The translations under genes and the position numbers were made by a program. The notes beneath the pieces were generated by a model that saw only the letters and a list, made by a program, of their open reading frames with translations, was not told the origin of the DNA and made no database searches. DNA of 50,003 nucleotides, taken from NCBI GenBank assembly GCA_030533005.1, contig JAUNJX010000012.1:1-50003 (forward strand), given 5' to 3'. Each line of letters opens with the position of its first letter. The first letter of the stretch is position 1. Positions 8,249-16,947 of this stretch are shown here, one piece after another. The stretch comes from Clostridia bacterium (GTDB lineage: Bacteria > Bacillota > Clostridia > Christensenellales > CAG-138).

Positions 8249-9946
8249 ATGGTGGTGTCTATGTCTTATCAACGCTTGGGCGATCTGCTGGTTTCCGTGG
8301 GAGTGATCACGGATGCACAGCTGGACGAGGCCCTGCAATTACAGAAACAGAGCAAGGAGCGTCTCGGTACCGTTCTCATCCAGAACGGCTTTATCACCGA
8401 GAAGCAGCTCATCGAGTCGCTGACCATGCAGCTTGGCATCGAATTTATCGATTTGACCAAGTACATGATCCCCTCCGAGATGGCGAAGCTCGTCTCGCGC
8501 AACATTGCGAAAAAATACAATCTTGTGCCCATCAAGCTTGTCAAGGACACGCTCTACATCGCCATGACCGATCCGCTCAACTTTATGGCCATAGGCGATG
8601 TAAAGGCGGCGACCCGCAAGAAGATCGTGCCCATGATCGCCACGCAGGAGGCGGTGGATCGCGCCATCATCGTGCTGTACGGCAACGAAGGCGCGGCGCG
8701 CGCCATCGAGGAGATGAAGCTGGAGGTCGAGGCGGAGCGTGCGAACGCGTCGCAGGCCGCCGCCACCAACGAGGACGTGCAGGCGGCTCCTACGGTGCGC
8801 CTTGTCAATTCCATCATCGAGCGCGCCGTGTCCGAACGCGCTTCGGATATCCATCTGGAGCCGCACGAGGATAACCTCTATGTGCGCATGCGCGTGGACG
8901 GCATGATGCGAAACACCCTCACGGTGCCCAAAAACCTTGAAAACGCCGTGATCGCCCGCTTGAAGGTCATGTGCGGCATGGACATAGCCGAGCGCAAGGT
9001 GCCCCAGGACGGCCGTGCGAACGTGCGCGTCAAGCAAACGGACATCGACGTGCGCGCGTCCACGCTGCCCACCATCTTCGGTGAGAAGATGGTGCTGCGC
9101 CTGCTCGATAAATCCGGCGGCATGCTCAACAAAAAGAGCATCGGCCTTACGGGCGACGATCTGCAAAAATACGACAGCCTGCTTGGCAACTCAAGCGGCG
9201 TCATCTTGATCGTAGGGCCGACAGGCTCGGGCAAATCCTCCACCATGTACACCATGATTCAGGAGCTTAACCGCGAGACGGTCAACCTTGTGACCCTTGA
9301 GGATCCCGTAGAATACCAGATGGAGGGGGTCAATCAGGTACAGATCAACGAAAAGACCGGCATGACGTTCGCCTCCGGCCTTCGATCCATCCTGCGTCAA
9401 GATCCCGATATCGTGTGCGTGGGCGAGATACGCGACAACGAAACGGCGGAGATCGCCATGCGCGCAGCCCTTACGGGTCACCTGGTCATATCCACGCTGC
9501 ATACCAACGACGCCATCACGAGCATTGACCGCCTGGAGGATATGGACGTGGAGCCGTATCTGATCGCAAGCGCATTAAAGGGCGTGATCTCGCAGCGTCT
9601 GGTACGCCGCATCTGCCCGCATTGCAAGCAGGCGTATACGCCAACGCCGGAGGAGCTTGCCGCCATCGGCATCAAGGCCGACGCGCTGCCTACCTTATAT
9701 AAGGGCAAGGGCTGTCCCGATTGTTTTCACACGGGATACCGGGGGCGCGTGGGCGTGTTTGAAATCCTTGTGATCGATCGAGACATGCGCCTTGCCGTGT
9801 CCGAAGGGGCACGCCAGACGGAGCTTGAGGCAATCGCAGGCAAAAACGGCTTTGTCACACTTGCCGCGCAGTGCAGAAAGCTCGTCCTTGCGGGCGTTAC
9901 CACCGCCGAGGACGCCATGCGCACCATCAATTCCACCGTGGTCTAA
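8249..9946 (+). CDS. pilB: Type IV pilus extension ATPase PilB with MshEN domain
   Basis: This is the hexameric cytoplasmic ATPase that powers pilin polymerisation. Residues 9-61 hold two 24-residue motifs beginning RLGDLLV and RLGTVLI, separated by exactly five residues, the layout of the MshEN c-di-GMP-binding domain. The motor domain has Walker A GPTGSGKSS at 323-331, the Asp box and Walker B (RQDPDIVCVGEIRD, about 382-395), the His box (HLVISTLHTND), and a zinc tetracysteine (CPHC about 456, CPDC about 488). Length (565 aa) is normal for PilB/GspE. The reading frame opens at ATG 8249, but ATG 8261 (MSYQRLGD) fits family alignments and has GGTGG upstream; neither has a strong ribosome binding site. 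It leads the pilB-T-C-A-D-M-N-O unit. Confidence 0.95.
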   Translation: MVVSMSYQRLGDLLVSVGVITDAQLDEALQLQKQSKERLGTVLIQNGFITEKQLIESLTMQLGIEFIDLTKYMIPSEMAKLVSRNIAKKYNLVPIKLVKDTLYIAMTDPLNFMAIGDVKAATRKKIVPMIATQEAVDRAIIVLYGNEGAARAIEEMKLEVEAERANASQAAATNEDVQAAPTVRLVNSIIERAVSERASDIHLEPHEDNLYVRMRVDGMMRNTLTVPKNLENAVIARLKVMCGMDIAERKVPQDGRANVRVKQTDIDVRASTLPTIFGEKMVLRLLDKSGGMLNKKSIGLTGDDLQKYDSLLGNSSGVILIVGPTGSGKSSTMYTMIQELNRETVNLVTLEDPVEYQMEGVNQVQINEKTGMTFASGLRSILRQDPDIVCVGEIRDNETAEIAMRAALTGHLVISTLHTNDAITSIDRLEDMDVEPYLIASALKGVISQRLVRRICPHCKQAYTPTPEELAAIGIKADALPTLYKGKGCPDCFHTGYRGRVGVFEILVIDRDMRLAVSEGARQTELEAIAGKNGFVTLAAQCRKLVLAGVTTAEDAMRTINSTVV

Positions 9947-9978
9947 CCGCGTTTCCCAAATTCATTAGGAGGAATCTT

Positions 9979-11028
9979 ATGGACGATATCGCCGCCATCA
10001 TCGCAGCCGCCGCAGCGGCGGGCGCGTCCGATGTGCATCTTGTATGCGGCTTGCCGCCCAAGTACCGCCTGAGCGGGGACTTGGCCGATATGCGCCCGGA
10101 GCCGCTCACCCATGACGCGTGCGAAAATTATGCGCGCCAGCTTGCCAAGGAACGCTATGAGGAAGTGTTGAGCATAGGCGAACTGGATTTGGCGGACAGC
10201 TATGGCGACGCGCGCGTGCGCATCAACCTTTTCCGCCAGCAGGGGCATGTTTCCGCCGCCATCCGTATTTTGAGCGACGTCATACCCGACGTGCACGATC
10301 TGGGTCTGCCGCCCGCCGTGCTGGGGCTGCCTAACCTGCACAGCGGCATCGTGCTCATCACGGGCGAAACGGGCTCCGGCAAATCCACCACGCTTGCCGC
10401 GATGCTGGATTCCATCAACCATACCCGCACGGATCACATCATCACGCTGGAGGATCCTATCGAATACATCTATACGCCGGATAAGTGCGTCATCAACCAG
10501 CGGGAGATCGGCAAGGATACCGAATCCTACGCCGACGGCCTGCGCGCGATACTGCGCGAGGATCCCGACGTCATCCTCATCGGCGAAATGCGCGACCTGA
10601 ACACCATCGAAACGGCGCTGATCGCGGCGGAAACGGGGCATTTGGTATTTTCCACGCTGCACACGAATTCGGCGGCGGATTCCATGGATCGCATCGTCAA
10701 CGTTTTTCCCGAAGGGCAGCAAAAGCAGATCGCCATGCAGCTTTCCATGACGCTCAAGGCGGTCATATCCCAGCAGCTGGTCAAAAAGACAGGCGGCGGG
10801 CGCATACTTGCCTGCGAGGTCATGATCGTGAACGACGCGATCCGCAATCTCATCCGGGAGGGCAAAACGCCGCAGATCCATAACGTCCTCTCCACCTCCG
10901 CGCAGGAGGGCAGCATCACCATGGATAATATGCTTATCCAGCTTTGCAAGGCAAAGAAAATCGACGCGGCCACCGCTGCGGACGCCGCGCGCAATCCAGA
11001 ATACGTTCGCAAGAATACGCGCTATTGA
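9979..11028 (+). CDS. pilT: Pilus retraction ATPase PilT
   Basis: PilT is the ATPase that depolymerises pili and drives twitching motility. The 349-residue protein has Walker A GETGSGKST near residue 131, a Walker B region LREDPDVILIGEMRD near 193-207, the His box HLVFSTLHTN near 221, and the C-terminal AIRNLIREGK element that is diagnostic of PilT and needed for retraction. The start is the ATG at 9979, seven bases after AGGAGG; the open frame further upstream overlaps pilB and is spurious. It lacks the N-terminal MshEN region and the tetracysteine of PilB, as expected. Presence of PilT implies dynamic, retractile pili rather than a secretion pseudopilus. Confidence 0.95.
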   Translation: MDDIAAIIAAAAAAGASDVHLVCGLPPKYRLSGDLADMRPEPLTHDACENYARQLAKERYEEVLSIGELDLADSYGDARVRINLFRQQGHVSAAIRILSDVIPDVHDLGLPPAVLGLPNLHSGIVLITGETGSGKSTTLAAMLDSINHTRTDHIITLEDPIEYIYTPDKCVINQREIGKDTESYADGLRAILREDPDVILIGEMRDLNTIETALIAAETGHLVFSTLHTNSAADSMDRIVNVFPEGQQKQIAMQLSMTLKAVISQQLVKKTGGGRILACEVMIVNDAIRNLIREGKTPQIHNVLSTSAQEGSITMDNMLIQLCKAKKIDAATAADAARNPEYVRKNTRY

Positions 11029-11058
11029 TGCGCGACAGGCTTAAGGCAGGTGACATAA

Positions 11059-12270
11059 TTGCCGACATATAAGTATAAGGCGATATCCCTTGATGGCGCT
11101 CCCGTGAGCGGTGTTATGGAAGCCTACGACGAATACGCCGCGGTGGACAGGATCAAGGAAACCTGCGCCGTGGTGACGAGGATCAGCGAGGTCAGGCACG
11201 CGAACGAGGCCAAGGAGCTCTTTGGCCCGCCCAAGATCAAGCACAAGGTGCTTGCGATGATCGCGTCGCAGTTCAGCATCATCCTCACGGCGGGCTTGCC
11301 CATCGTGCGCGCCGTGGAGCTGATCGCCGGGCAAACGTCGGACAGATATATGCGCCGTATCTTGCAGGAGGTGGCGGCGGATGTGGCGGCGGGGCACTCG
11401 CTCGCGCAGAGCTTTGAAAACAAGGGCGGCGTCCAGCTTCCCTCAACGTTTATCGAGACGGTGCGGGCGGGCGAGGAGTCAGGTACGCTGGATAAGGCGT
11501 TTGCAAAGCTGCATACCTATTACGACAAGTCCGCCAAGATCAAAGCAAAGGTCATAAGCGCCATGGCGTATCCCATTTTCCTTTGCATCGTGGCGGTCAT
11601 CGTGGTGATGATCATCATGGTCAAGGCGGTGCCGGTGTTTGTGGGTCTGTTTGACGGCATGGGAACGACGCTGCCGCTGCCCACGCGCATACTCATTGCG
11701 ACCTCCAATTTCCTTACGAAGTATATCCTGTTCCTGCTTCTGGGCATGGCGATCCTCATTATCGCCTGCAAGCTGTGGCAGCGCACGGAGGACGGCAAAC
11801 GCTTCTTCGCCCGCATGAGCCTGAAGCTTCCCGTGCTGGGTCGCGTGAACATCATGAAGGGCGCGAGCCAGTTTGCCAATACCATGGCGACCATGCTTTC
11901 GGCGGGTCTCCCCATGGTGAAGGCCGTAACGGCGACGGGCAAGGCCATGGACAATTACGTTATGGGCATGGAGACGCTACAGACCGTGAGCGGCATCGAA
12001 CAGGGCAAGCGGCTGGGCGCCTGCATGAAAAACGGCGTGTTTTTCCCGCCCCTGCTTGTGGAGATGACGTCCGTGGGCGAGGAGACAGGCTCCATGGAGG
12101 CGACGCTGGACGTGATAGGCGAATACTTCGATACCGAGGTCGAACAGCAGTCCGCAAGGGCGCTGTCGCTCCTGGAACCCTCCATCATCATCGTGCTGGC
12201 GGTGTTCGTGGTGTTTATCCTGCTTGCCGTGTACCTGCCGCTGTTCTCCCTGTACGGCAGCATCGGATGA
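11059..12270 (+). CDS. pilC: Pilus inner-membrane platform protein PilC (TTG start)
   Basis: PilC is the polytopic membrane protein on which PilB and PilT act. It begins with MPTYKYKAISLDG, the usual PilC/GspF N-terminus, read from a TTG codon at 11059 that has AGGCAGGTG upstream. Two T2SSF domains are visible, near residues 70-190 and 270-400. Membrane spans fall near 170-195, 215-240 and 375-400, and the conserved GEESGTLDKA and GEETGSMEAT elements precede the first and last. Length (403 aa) is normal. It follows pilT by 30 bases and continues the operon. Confidence 0.93.
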   Translation: MPTYKYKAISLDGAPVSGVMEAYDEYAAVDRIKETCAVVTRISEVRHANEAKELFGPPKIKHKVLAMIASQFSIILTAGLPIVRAVELIAGQTSDRYMRRILQEVAADVAAGHSLAQSFENKGGVQLPSTFIETVRAGEESGTLDKAFAKLHTYYDKSAKIKAKVISAMAYPIFLCIVAVIVVMIIMVKAVPVFVGLFDGMGTTLPLPTRILIATSNFLTKYILFLLLGMAILIIACKLWQRTEDGKRFFARMSLKLPVLGRVNIMKGASQFANTMATMLSAGLPMVKAVTATGKAMDNYVMGMETLQTVSGIEQGKRLGACMKNGVFFPPLLVEMTSVGEETGSMEATLDVIGEYFDTEVEQQSARALSLLEPSIIIVLAVFVVFILLAVYLPLFSLYGSIG

Positions 12271-12364
12271 GCAACCAAGGTGCTTTCGGGGACGCCAAGA
12301 CGTCGCCGCAAACATAAAACCATCGTTTCCCAAGGTTCCCTATAATACGAAGGAGGAATATCAA

Positions 12365-12745
12365 ATGAATATTCGCAGCAAAAAAGGTTTTACCCTCATG
12401 GAAATGCTGATCGTCGTTGCGATCATCGCCATCCTTGTAGTCATCGCCATTCCCGTGTTCCAGTCGCAGCTGGAAAATACCAGAAAGGCAGTCGACGACG
12501 CCAATGCGCGCAGCGTCAAATCCCTTGCGGTAACGTATGCCATGACGACCGAAAATGTGTTTGGCACGGAAACGAGCGTCAAGCTTTACGGCGTGCAGGG
12601 TACGGACAAAACAACGATGCAGATCGCAACCGCCGCAAGCGGGGAAGGCTATGGCCAGACCGCAGCGAACAAAGGCAAAATATTTGCCGTAACGATAGAC
12701 ACAAATTACAATGTGACGGCCAGCGGCTGGGAAGCGGTATCATAA
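12365..12745 (+). CDS. pilA: Major type IV pilin (PilA-like), 126 aa
   Basis: The leader is only eight residues (MNIRSKKG) and is followed by FTLMEMLIVV and a textbook hydrophobic pilin helix ending near VFQSQL, with Phe+1 and Glu+5. The mature protein would be about 118 residues. It has no cysteine, so the disulfide loop of many Gram-negative pilins is absent. A strong AAGGAGG precedes the ATG at 12365 by eight bases. Its place in the machine operon, the short leader and the canonical sequence make it the probable main subunit, in contrast with the divergent minor pilins on the other strand. The major-subunit role is inferred, not proven. Confidence 0.88.
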   Translation: MNIRSKKGFTLMEMLIVVAIIAILVVIAIPVFQSQLENTRKAVDDANARSVKSLAVTYAMTTENVFGTETSVKLYGVQGTDKTTMQIATAASGEGYGQTAANKGKIFAVTIDTNYNVTASGWEAVS

Positions 12746-12755
12746 TGCCGGCCTC

Positions 12756-13550
12756 ATGCATGAGGAAACGTCCTTGCCGCTTTGGTTAAGCATGTATATC
12801 CTGTTCATAGCCGCGCTTTTCGGCGCGGCTATGGGCAGCTTTGCAAACTGCGCGGCGGCGAGGCTCTCAAGCGGCCAAAGCGCGATGAAAGGGCGGAGCC
12901 ATTGCCCCGCCTGCGGGCACGTCTTGGGTGTGCCGGACTTATTTCCGATTTTTAGCTATTTGTTTTTGCGCGGGCGCTGCCGCTATTGCGACGCGCGCAT
13001 TTCCGCGAGGTGCCTGTATACGGAGCTGATGGGCGCGGCGCTTTGCGTGAGCCTTGTCCTGCGCTATGGCGTTACCCTGCAGGCGGCTGCGTACATGGCG
13101 GTATTGTTTCTTATGCTTGCCGCGGCGCTGGTGGATATGGACACGGGTCTGATCCCCAATCGCTTCATTCTTATGGGCATAGGCGTTTTTCTGATCTATG
13201 CATTGCTCCAACGGCCCGTTTGGCCGGCCTTGAGCCGGGGGCTGCTTGGCGGCGCGGCCGCGTCTGTGCCGCTGCTGCTGTTCGTGCTGCTCGCGGATAA
13301 GCTTATGGGGCGCGAGACCATGGGCGGGGGCGACATCAAGCTGTTCTTTATGGCGGGGCTGTATTTCGACTGGAAATGCAGCATCCTGCTTTTGATATTT
13401 TCCTGCCTGTGCGGGATCGCGTTTGCCGTGATCGTGAGACAAAAACGCGGCGAGGAATTCCCCTTCGGCCCCGGCATCGCTATGGGCGCATGGATAACGG
13501 CGCTTGCGGGCGCGCCGCTGTTGCAATGGTATATGGGGTTGTTCCTTTGA
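12756..13550 (+). CDS. pilD: Prepilin peptidase / N-methyltransferase PilD
   Basis: PilD is the membrane aspartyl protease that cuts the leader after Gly and methylates residue +1. The N-terminal part carries the two zinc cysteine pairs C50-x2-C53 and C75-x2-C78 of bifunctional enzymes. The catalytic aspartates sit in DMDTGLIPN (about 127-129) and GGGDIK (D193). About seven to eight membrane spans are visible. Length (264 aa) fits the family. The ATG at 12756 lacks a clear ribosome binding site; an in-frame TTG at 12774 follows AGGAAA at good spacing and would give 258 residues without loss of any motif. It should process all six prepilin-like proteins of this locus. Confidence 0.93.
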   Translation: MHEETSLPLWLSMYILFIAALFGAAMGSFANCAAARLSSGQSAMKGRSHCPACGHVLGVPDLFPIFSYLFLRGRCRYCDARISARCLYTELMGAALCVSLVLRYGVTLQAAAYMAVLFLMLAAALVDMDTGLIPNRFILMGIGVFLIYALLQRPVWPALSRGLLGGAAASVPLLLFVLLADKLMGRETMGGGDIKLFFMAGLYFDWKCSILLLIFSCLCGIAFAVIVRQKRGEEFPFGPGIAMGAWITALAGAPLLQWYMGLFL

Positions 13551-13582
13551 TTTTACCAAAAGAGATGAGGAGACGGATGCGT

Positions 13583-14584
13583 ATGGGTAAGCTCTGCACC
13601 GGCATCGATATCGGCGCCAACGAGGTCAAGTTCGCCGTCTGCAAGGACGGAGCGCTGCTGCGCCGGGAAAAGGCCGTGCTGCCCGACAATGTGGTGCGGG
13701 ACGGCGTTGTGGTTTCGCCTGCGGCGCTGGGTCAGTTTTTGAAGGAAACGGCAAAGGAACGCAAGCTCAGGCGCGGCGCGTGTGCGCTCGTCCTGCCTGC
13801 GGCGGCGGCCTTCTTCCGCCGATCCGTCATGCCGGCCATGACGGCGGAGCATCTAAAACTCAATCTTCCCTACGAATTCCGCGATTATATCACGGAGGAG
13901 CGCAGCAAGTACATATTCGACTATGCGGTTCTGGGTATGGAGCATGACGAGCAGGGCGAGCCCGCGTCCATGGATATCATGGCGGCGGCAGCGCTGCGCG
14001 AAACCATAGAAAGCTATCGAAACATCTTGAAATATGCGGGCTTCACCATGCAGACCGCCGTACCCGAGGAGGTCGCCTATTCCAACCTCCTGCGCCGGTA
14101 TGAGGCGCAAAATCCCACCGGGGAAAAGCGGGAATACTGCATACTGGATATGGGGCACAGCGCCACGCGCCTGTACTTTTATACGGGCTGTGCGCATGAG
14201 GCCACGCAGCTGATCGATTACGGCTGCGCGACGCTGGACGAGGCCATCGCCGAAACCTATAACGTGGATATCCATATGGCGGCGTCCTACAAAACGGCAA
14301 ATTACGAAGGGGCGCTGGAAGCGGAAAATTGCAAAAACTTCTACGCAAAGCTTGCGATCGATCTGATGCAGGCGCTCAACTTTTACAATTATAACAATCC
14401 GGAAAACGCGCTGCGGGATATCTACTTCTGTGGCGGCGGTGCGCAGATACAGCCGCTCAAGGACGCCATATGCGAGCGCGTAACGCTTGCCACGCACGAT
14501 ATAGAAACGCTGATGCCGCCGTCGGAGGGATCGCAGGAACCGGCAAGCCTGTATCCCGCCGCTTACGGCGTCACCTTGCAGTAG
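13583..14584 (+). CDS. pilM: Pilus assembly ATP-binding protein PilM
   Basis: PilM is an actin-like cytoplasmic protein that binds the N-terminus of PilN and links the motor to the alignment complex. The sequence starts MGKLCTGIDIGANEVKFAV, the phosphate-1 loop of the FtsA/PilM fold, and later shows a phosphate-2-like ILDMGHSATRLYF and an adenosine-type YFCGGGAQIQPL. It is 333 residues with the ATG at 13583, ten bases after GAGGAG; ATGs at 13565 and 13577 are also in frame but poorly spaced. It is followed immediately by the PilN and PilO genes, the normal order. Confidence 0.88.
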   Translation: MGKLCTGIDIGANEVKFAVCKDGALLRREKAVLPDNVVRDGVVVSPAALGQFLKETAKERKLRRGACALVLPAAAAFFRRSVMPAMTAEHLKLNLPYEFRDYITEERSKYIFDYAVLGMEHDEQGEPASMDIMAAAALRETIESYRNILKYAGFTMQTAVPEEVAYSNLLRRYEAQNPTGEKREYCILDMGHSATRLYFYTGCAHEATQLIDYGCATLDEAIAETYNVDIHMAASYKTANYEGALEAENCKNFYAKLAIDLMQALNFYNYNNPENALRDIYFCGGGAQIQPLKDAICERVTLATHDIETLMPPSEGSQEPASLYPAAYGVTLQ

Positions 14585-14593
14585 GGGGCGGCT

Positions 14594-15343
14594 ATGGGAA
14601 AAAACATACTGAAAATGGACGTCAAGGATATCGGCAAGCTTTTCACGCGCGAGAAACGCGGCAAGAAGGTGTATCCTTCCAAGACGACGCTGAACCTTGG
14701 GCAAAGACCCAAGAGCATCAACAGCCCTTCGCGGGCGATACCGCTGTTTCTGCTCATCCTGCTTTGCGTGGCGGCGTTTGGCAAGTTCGCCGTGGCGGAC
14801 AGGCTTGCGTATGCCGTGCGCGCGGAAGCGGCGGCGGCGGGCGCCGAGGGCGAGCTTGCTTTGATGCTTGCGCAGACAGAGGCGTATGAGGCTGTGCGCG
14901 CCGAATACGACCGTCGCGTGTTCCCCGCGCTTATGATGGAGGAGGCGATGAGCGCCGACGCCATGGATATCCTGCAAATGCTGGAATCAAGACTCATGCC
15001 CAAGGCGCGGCTGCATGCCTTTTCCGTGCAGGAGCCTGTGATCACCCTGCAAATTTCCGGCGTGAGCCTGCGCCAGACCGCGCAGCTTGTCAAGGTTTTA
15101 GAGAACAGTCCCCTGGTGGATTCCGTCATGGTCTATACGGCGGGCACGGAGGAAACGCCGGCGCCCACACCCACGCTGCCGCCTACGCCAACGCCAAGAC
15201 CCACCCGCACACCCCGGCTCAGGCGGGGACAGACGCCCGCGCCCACAGCGACGCCCGCGCCCGCGCCCACGCCTACGGCCACGCCGGAAGCGCCGGCCAT
15301 TATTTCCATGACCATCATGCTCAAGCAGGGAGGTGTGGCCTGA
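14594..15343 (+). CDS. pilN: PilN-like pilus alignment protein with Pro/Thr-rich insertion
   Basis: The gene lies between pilM and pilO. A basic cytoplasmic segment contains KTTLNLGQRP, which recalls the PilM-binding N-terminal peptide of PilN. It is followed by one membrane span (about residues 50-70), a helical region and a small alpha/beta domain. Unusually, residues about 186-233 are a Pro/Thr/Ala-rich stretch of repeated PTPT/PAPTPT units, and only after it comes the hydrophobic strand IISMTIML that would close the domain. The ATG at 14594 is preceded by GGGGGCGG. Total length is 249 aa versus about 180-200 for typical PilN, the excess being this insertion. It overlaps pilO by one base. 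Confidence 0.75.
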   Translation: MGKNILKMDVKDIGKLFTREKRGKKVYPSKTTLNLGQRPKSINSPSRAIPLFLLILLCVAAFGKFAVADRLAYAVRAEAAAAGAEGELALMLAQTEAYEAVRAEYDRRVFPALMMEEAMSADAMDILQMLESRLMPKARLHAFSVQEPVITLQISGVSLRQTAQLVKVLENSPLVDSVMVYTAGTEETPAPTPTLPPTPTPRPTRTPRLRRGQTPAPTATPAPAPTPTATPEAPAIISMTIMLKQGGVA

Positions 15344-15927
15344 TGCTTAAACGAACCTTCAGCAACCGCGAAAAGGTATTGCTTTTGGTACTCGCGCTGC
15401 TCGTGATCGGCATAGGCTACTATCTGACGGTGTGGCAGCCCGTAAGCGCGCGCGTGGACGCCGCCGCGCTGCGGCAGGCGGATGCGGAGGACGCCTATGC
15501 CATCGAAGCCGTCAGGCTGGTACAGATGCAGAAGATGCAGGCGGAGCTTGCGGCGCTGGACGCCTTTGAGGCGGATCAAAACGCGGCGGTGATACCGCCC
15601 TACGATAATGCGAAGAAGGTCATGCAGCTGCTAAACGGCATTCTCACGGCGGCGCAAAGCTACGAGATCAGCTTTGCCAACGTTGAGACACAGGGGAATC
15701 TTGCGCTGCGCACGCTCAACATGCGCTTTGTATGCACGAGCTACGACAACGCCAAAACCATCCTGCGCGCGCTGTACGCGGGACCCTATCGCTGCAGGAT
15801 CGGCACGATGACGTTTCGGGGGCAGGACGGCGACATACAAACAAGCCCCGTCGCGGTGGAAACGGAGATCACCTTCTATGAATTTTTGTCGAATGTGGAG
15901 GATGCGGCAACGGAGGCCGGCTCTTAA
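15343..15927 (+). CDS. pilO: PilO-like pilus alignment protein
   Basis: A short cytoplasmic tail is followed by one membrane span (about residues 12-32), then a coiled-coil region rich in Ala, Glu and Gln, and an alpha/beta domain ending in a strand (VAVETEITFYEFL). This is the layout of PilO, which dimerises with PilN outside the membrane. The ATG overlaps the PilN stop (TGATG), so translation is coupled. Length 194 aa is normal. It is the last gene of the machine unit: no PilP or PilQ secretin follows, as expected for a single-membrane cell. Assignment rests on topology and position more than on sequence identity. Confidence 0.8.
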   Translation: MLKRTFSNREKVLLLVLALLVIGIGYYLTVWQPVSARVDAAALRQADAEDAYAIEAVRLVQMQKMQAELAALDAFEADQNAAVIPPYDNAKKVMQLLNGILTAAQSYEISFANVETQGNLALRTLNMRFVCTSYDNAKTILRALYAGPYRCRIGTMTFRGQDGDIQTSPVAVETEITFYEFLSNVEDAATEAGS

Positions 15928-15957
15928 CGCGTCTTGCCGCCGTTGGGCATACTATGC

Positions 15958-16665
15958 TTAGGAGGTCTCCTCGACGTAGATCACGCCCGGCAGACCATGC
16001 ACGAACGCCATGGCTTCGCGGCGGTCAAAAGGCTTGTAGCTTTCCCGGCGCAGCGCGCAGGTGACGCCCACGCCGTCGATCACGTCCGCGTCGGCCTTGG
16101 TCAGATCAAAAAGATCATATTGCGCGGCGCGCACGGCGCCGATGAAAGCGGAAACGGCCTGCTTGTTTTCCAACAGGATAAACAGGTTGAGCGTTTCTGT
16201 TTTTTTGCCCAGATACGCCCGGTAATTATCGCAAAGCGCGATGAGGATGAAGCTGACGATATAGGCCGCAAACGCGCCCAGATAGAAACCGACGCCCACG
16301 GCAAGGCCGATGCAGGCCGATGCCCAAAGCCCTGCCGCCGTAGTAAGGCCGGTCACCTTATGCCGGGCGGTCAATAGGATGGTGCCCGCGCCCAGAAAGC
16401 CTATGCCGCTGACGACCTGCGCGGCCATGCGGGTAGGGTCGGTGGGAATGCCCGTGTAAAGATTGATGAATTGGCTCGTCATGATGACGAGCGCGGCGCC
16501 TGCGGATACAAGGCCGTAGGTGCGCATGCCCGCCGCGCGACCCTTGCGGGTACGCTCGATCCCCAGCGTGCAGCCAAAGAGCGTTGCAAGCAGCAGACGC
16601 AGCAGCACGGAAAACCACGTCAATTCCCCCGGTGTGCCTATCAAGGCCGTGATCGTTTGCAGCAT
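15958..16665 (-). CDS. MgtC/SapB family membrane protein
   Basis: The 235-residue protein has an N-terminal half of about four to five membrane spans with the family signatures LLRLLLATLFGCTLGIERTR and GIGFLGAGTIL. A soluble ACT-like C-terminal domain follows, ending near the sequence FVHGLPGVIYVEE. MgtC proteins are linked to magnesium limitation and membrane energetics in several bacteria, but many Firmicute members have no assigned role. The ATG at 16665 follows GAGGTGA at proper spacing and is preferred to the ATG at 16689, which lacks a ribosome binding site. It converges with pilO, 30 bases apart, and is probably monocistronic. Confidence 0.85.
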   Translation of the reverse strand: MLQTITALIGTPGELTWFSVLLRLLLATLFGCTLGIERTRKGRAAGMRTYGLVSAGAALVIMTSQFINLYTGIPTDPTRMAAQVVSGIGFLGAGTILLTARHKVTGLTTAAGLWASACIGLAVGVGFYLGAFAAYIVSFILIALCDNYRAYLGKKTETLNLFILLENKQAVSAFIGAVRAAQYDLFDLTKADADVIDGVGVTCALRRESYKPFDRREAMAFVHGLPGVIYVEETS

Positions 16666-16760
16666 GGGATTCACCTCACTTACGTTCATGTAGACTATTT
16701 CGCCGTTTCTCGGAAAAATCCTTGTTTTGCGCCGGAATACGCGTGACGCGCACGGGTGGC

Positions 16761-16789
16761 TTGACAATCACGGCCAACAAAAGTAAAAT
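16761..16789 (+). promoter_or_regulatory. Sigma-A promoter of the ABC importer
   Basis: A consensus TTGACA, an exact 17-base spacer and TAAAAT are present. Transcription would start near 16796, giving a leader of about 150 bases before the binding-protein gene. Confidence 0.8.
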
Positions 16790-16896
16790 AGTGCTGCAAG
16801 TATCGATTTCAAATTCGCTTTTCAAATACAAAATGCAATCTTCGCTGCGCGCTTACGATTCGTTTTCGCCGTCCCTGCACGCGTAAATGTTTTACC

Positions 16897-16918
16897 TTTC
16901 CGGCGTAGCCGCCGGAAA
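16897..16918 (+). promoter_or_regulatory. Perfect hairpin in the importer leader
   Basis: TTTCCGGCG and CGCCGGAAA form a 9-bp stem with a four-base loop, 30 bases ahead of the start codon. No U-run follows, so it is not a terminator. It may stabilise or regulate the message; no known riboswitch pattern was recognised. Confidence 0.4.
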
Positions 16919-16947
16919 TAATAGAAATCGCATGAAGGAGGAATTTC

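Noticed and set aside
12341..12346. TATAAT just before the major pilin gene as a private promoter
   Set aside because: No -35 at a useful distance, and the start point would fall in or after the ribosome binding site, removing it.
16796..16947. A riboswitch in the ABC importer leader
   Set aside because: Only one simple hairpin is clear; no known riboswitch core or terminator/antiterminator pair was found.
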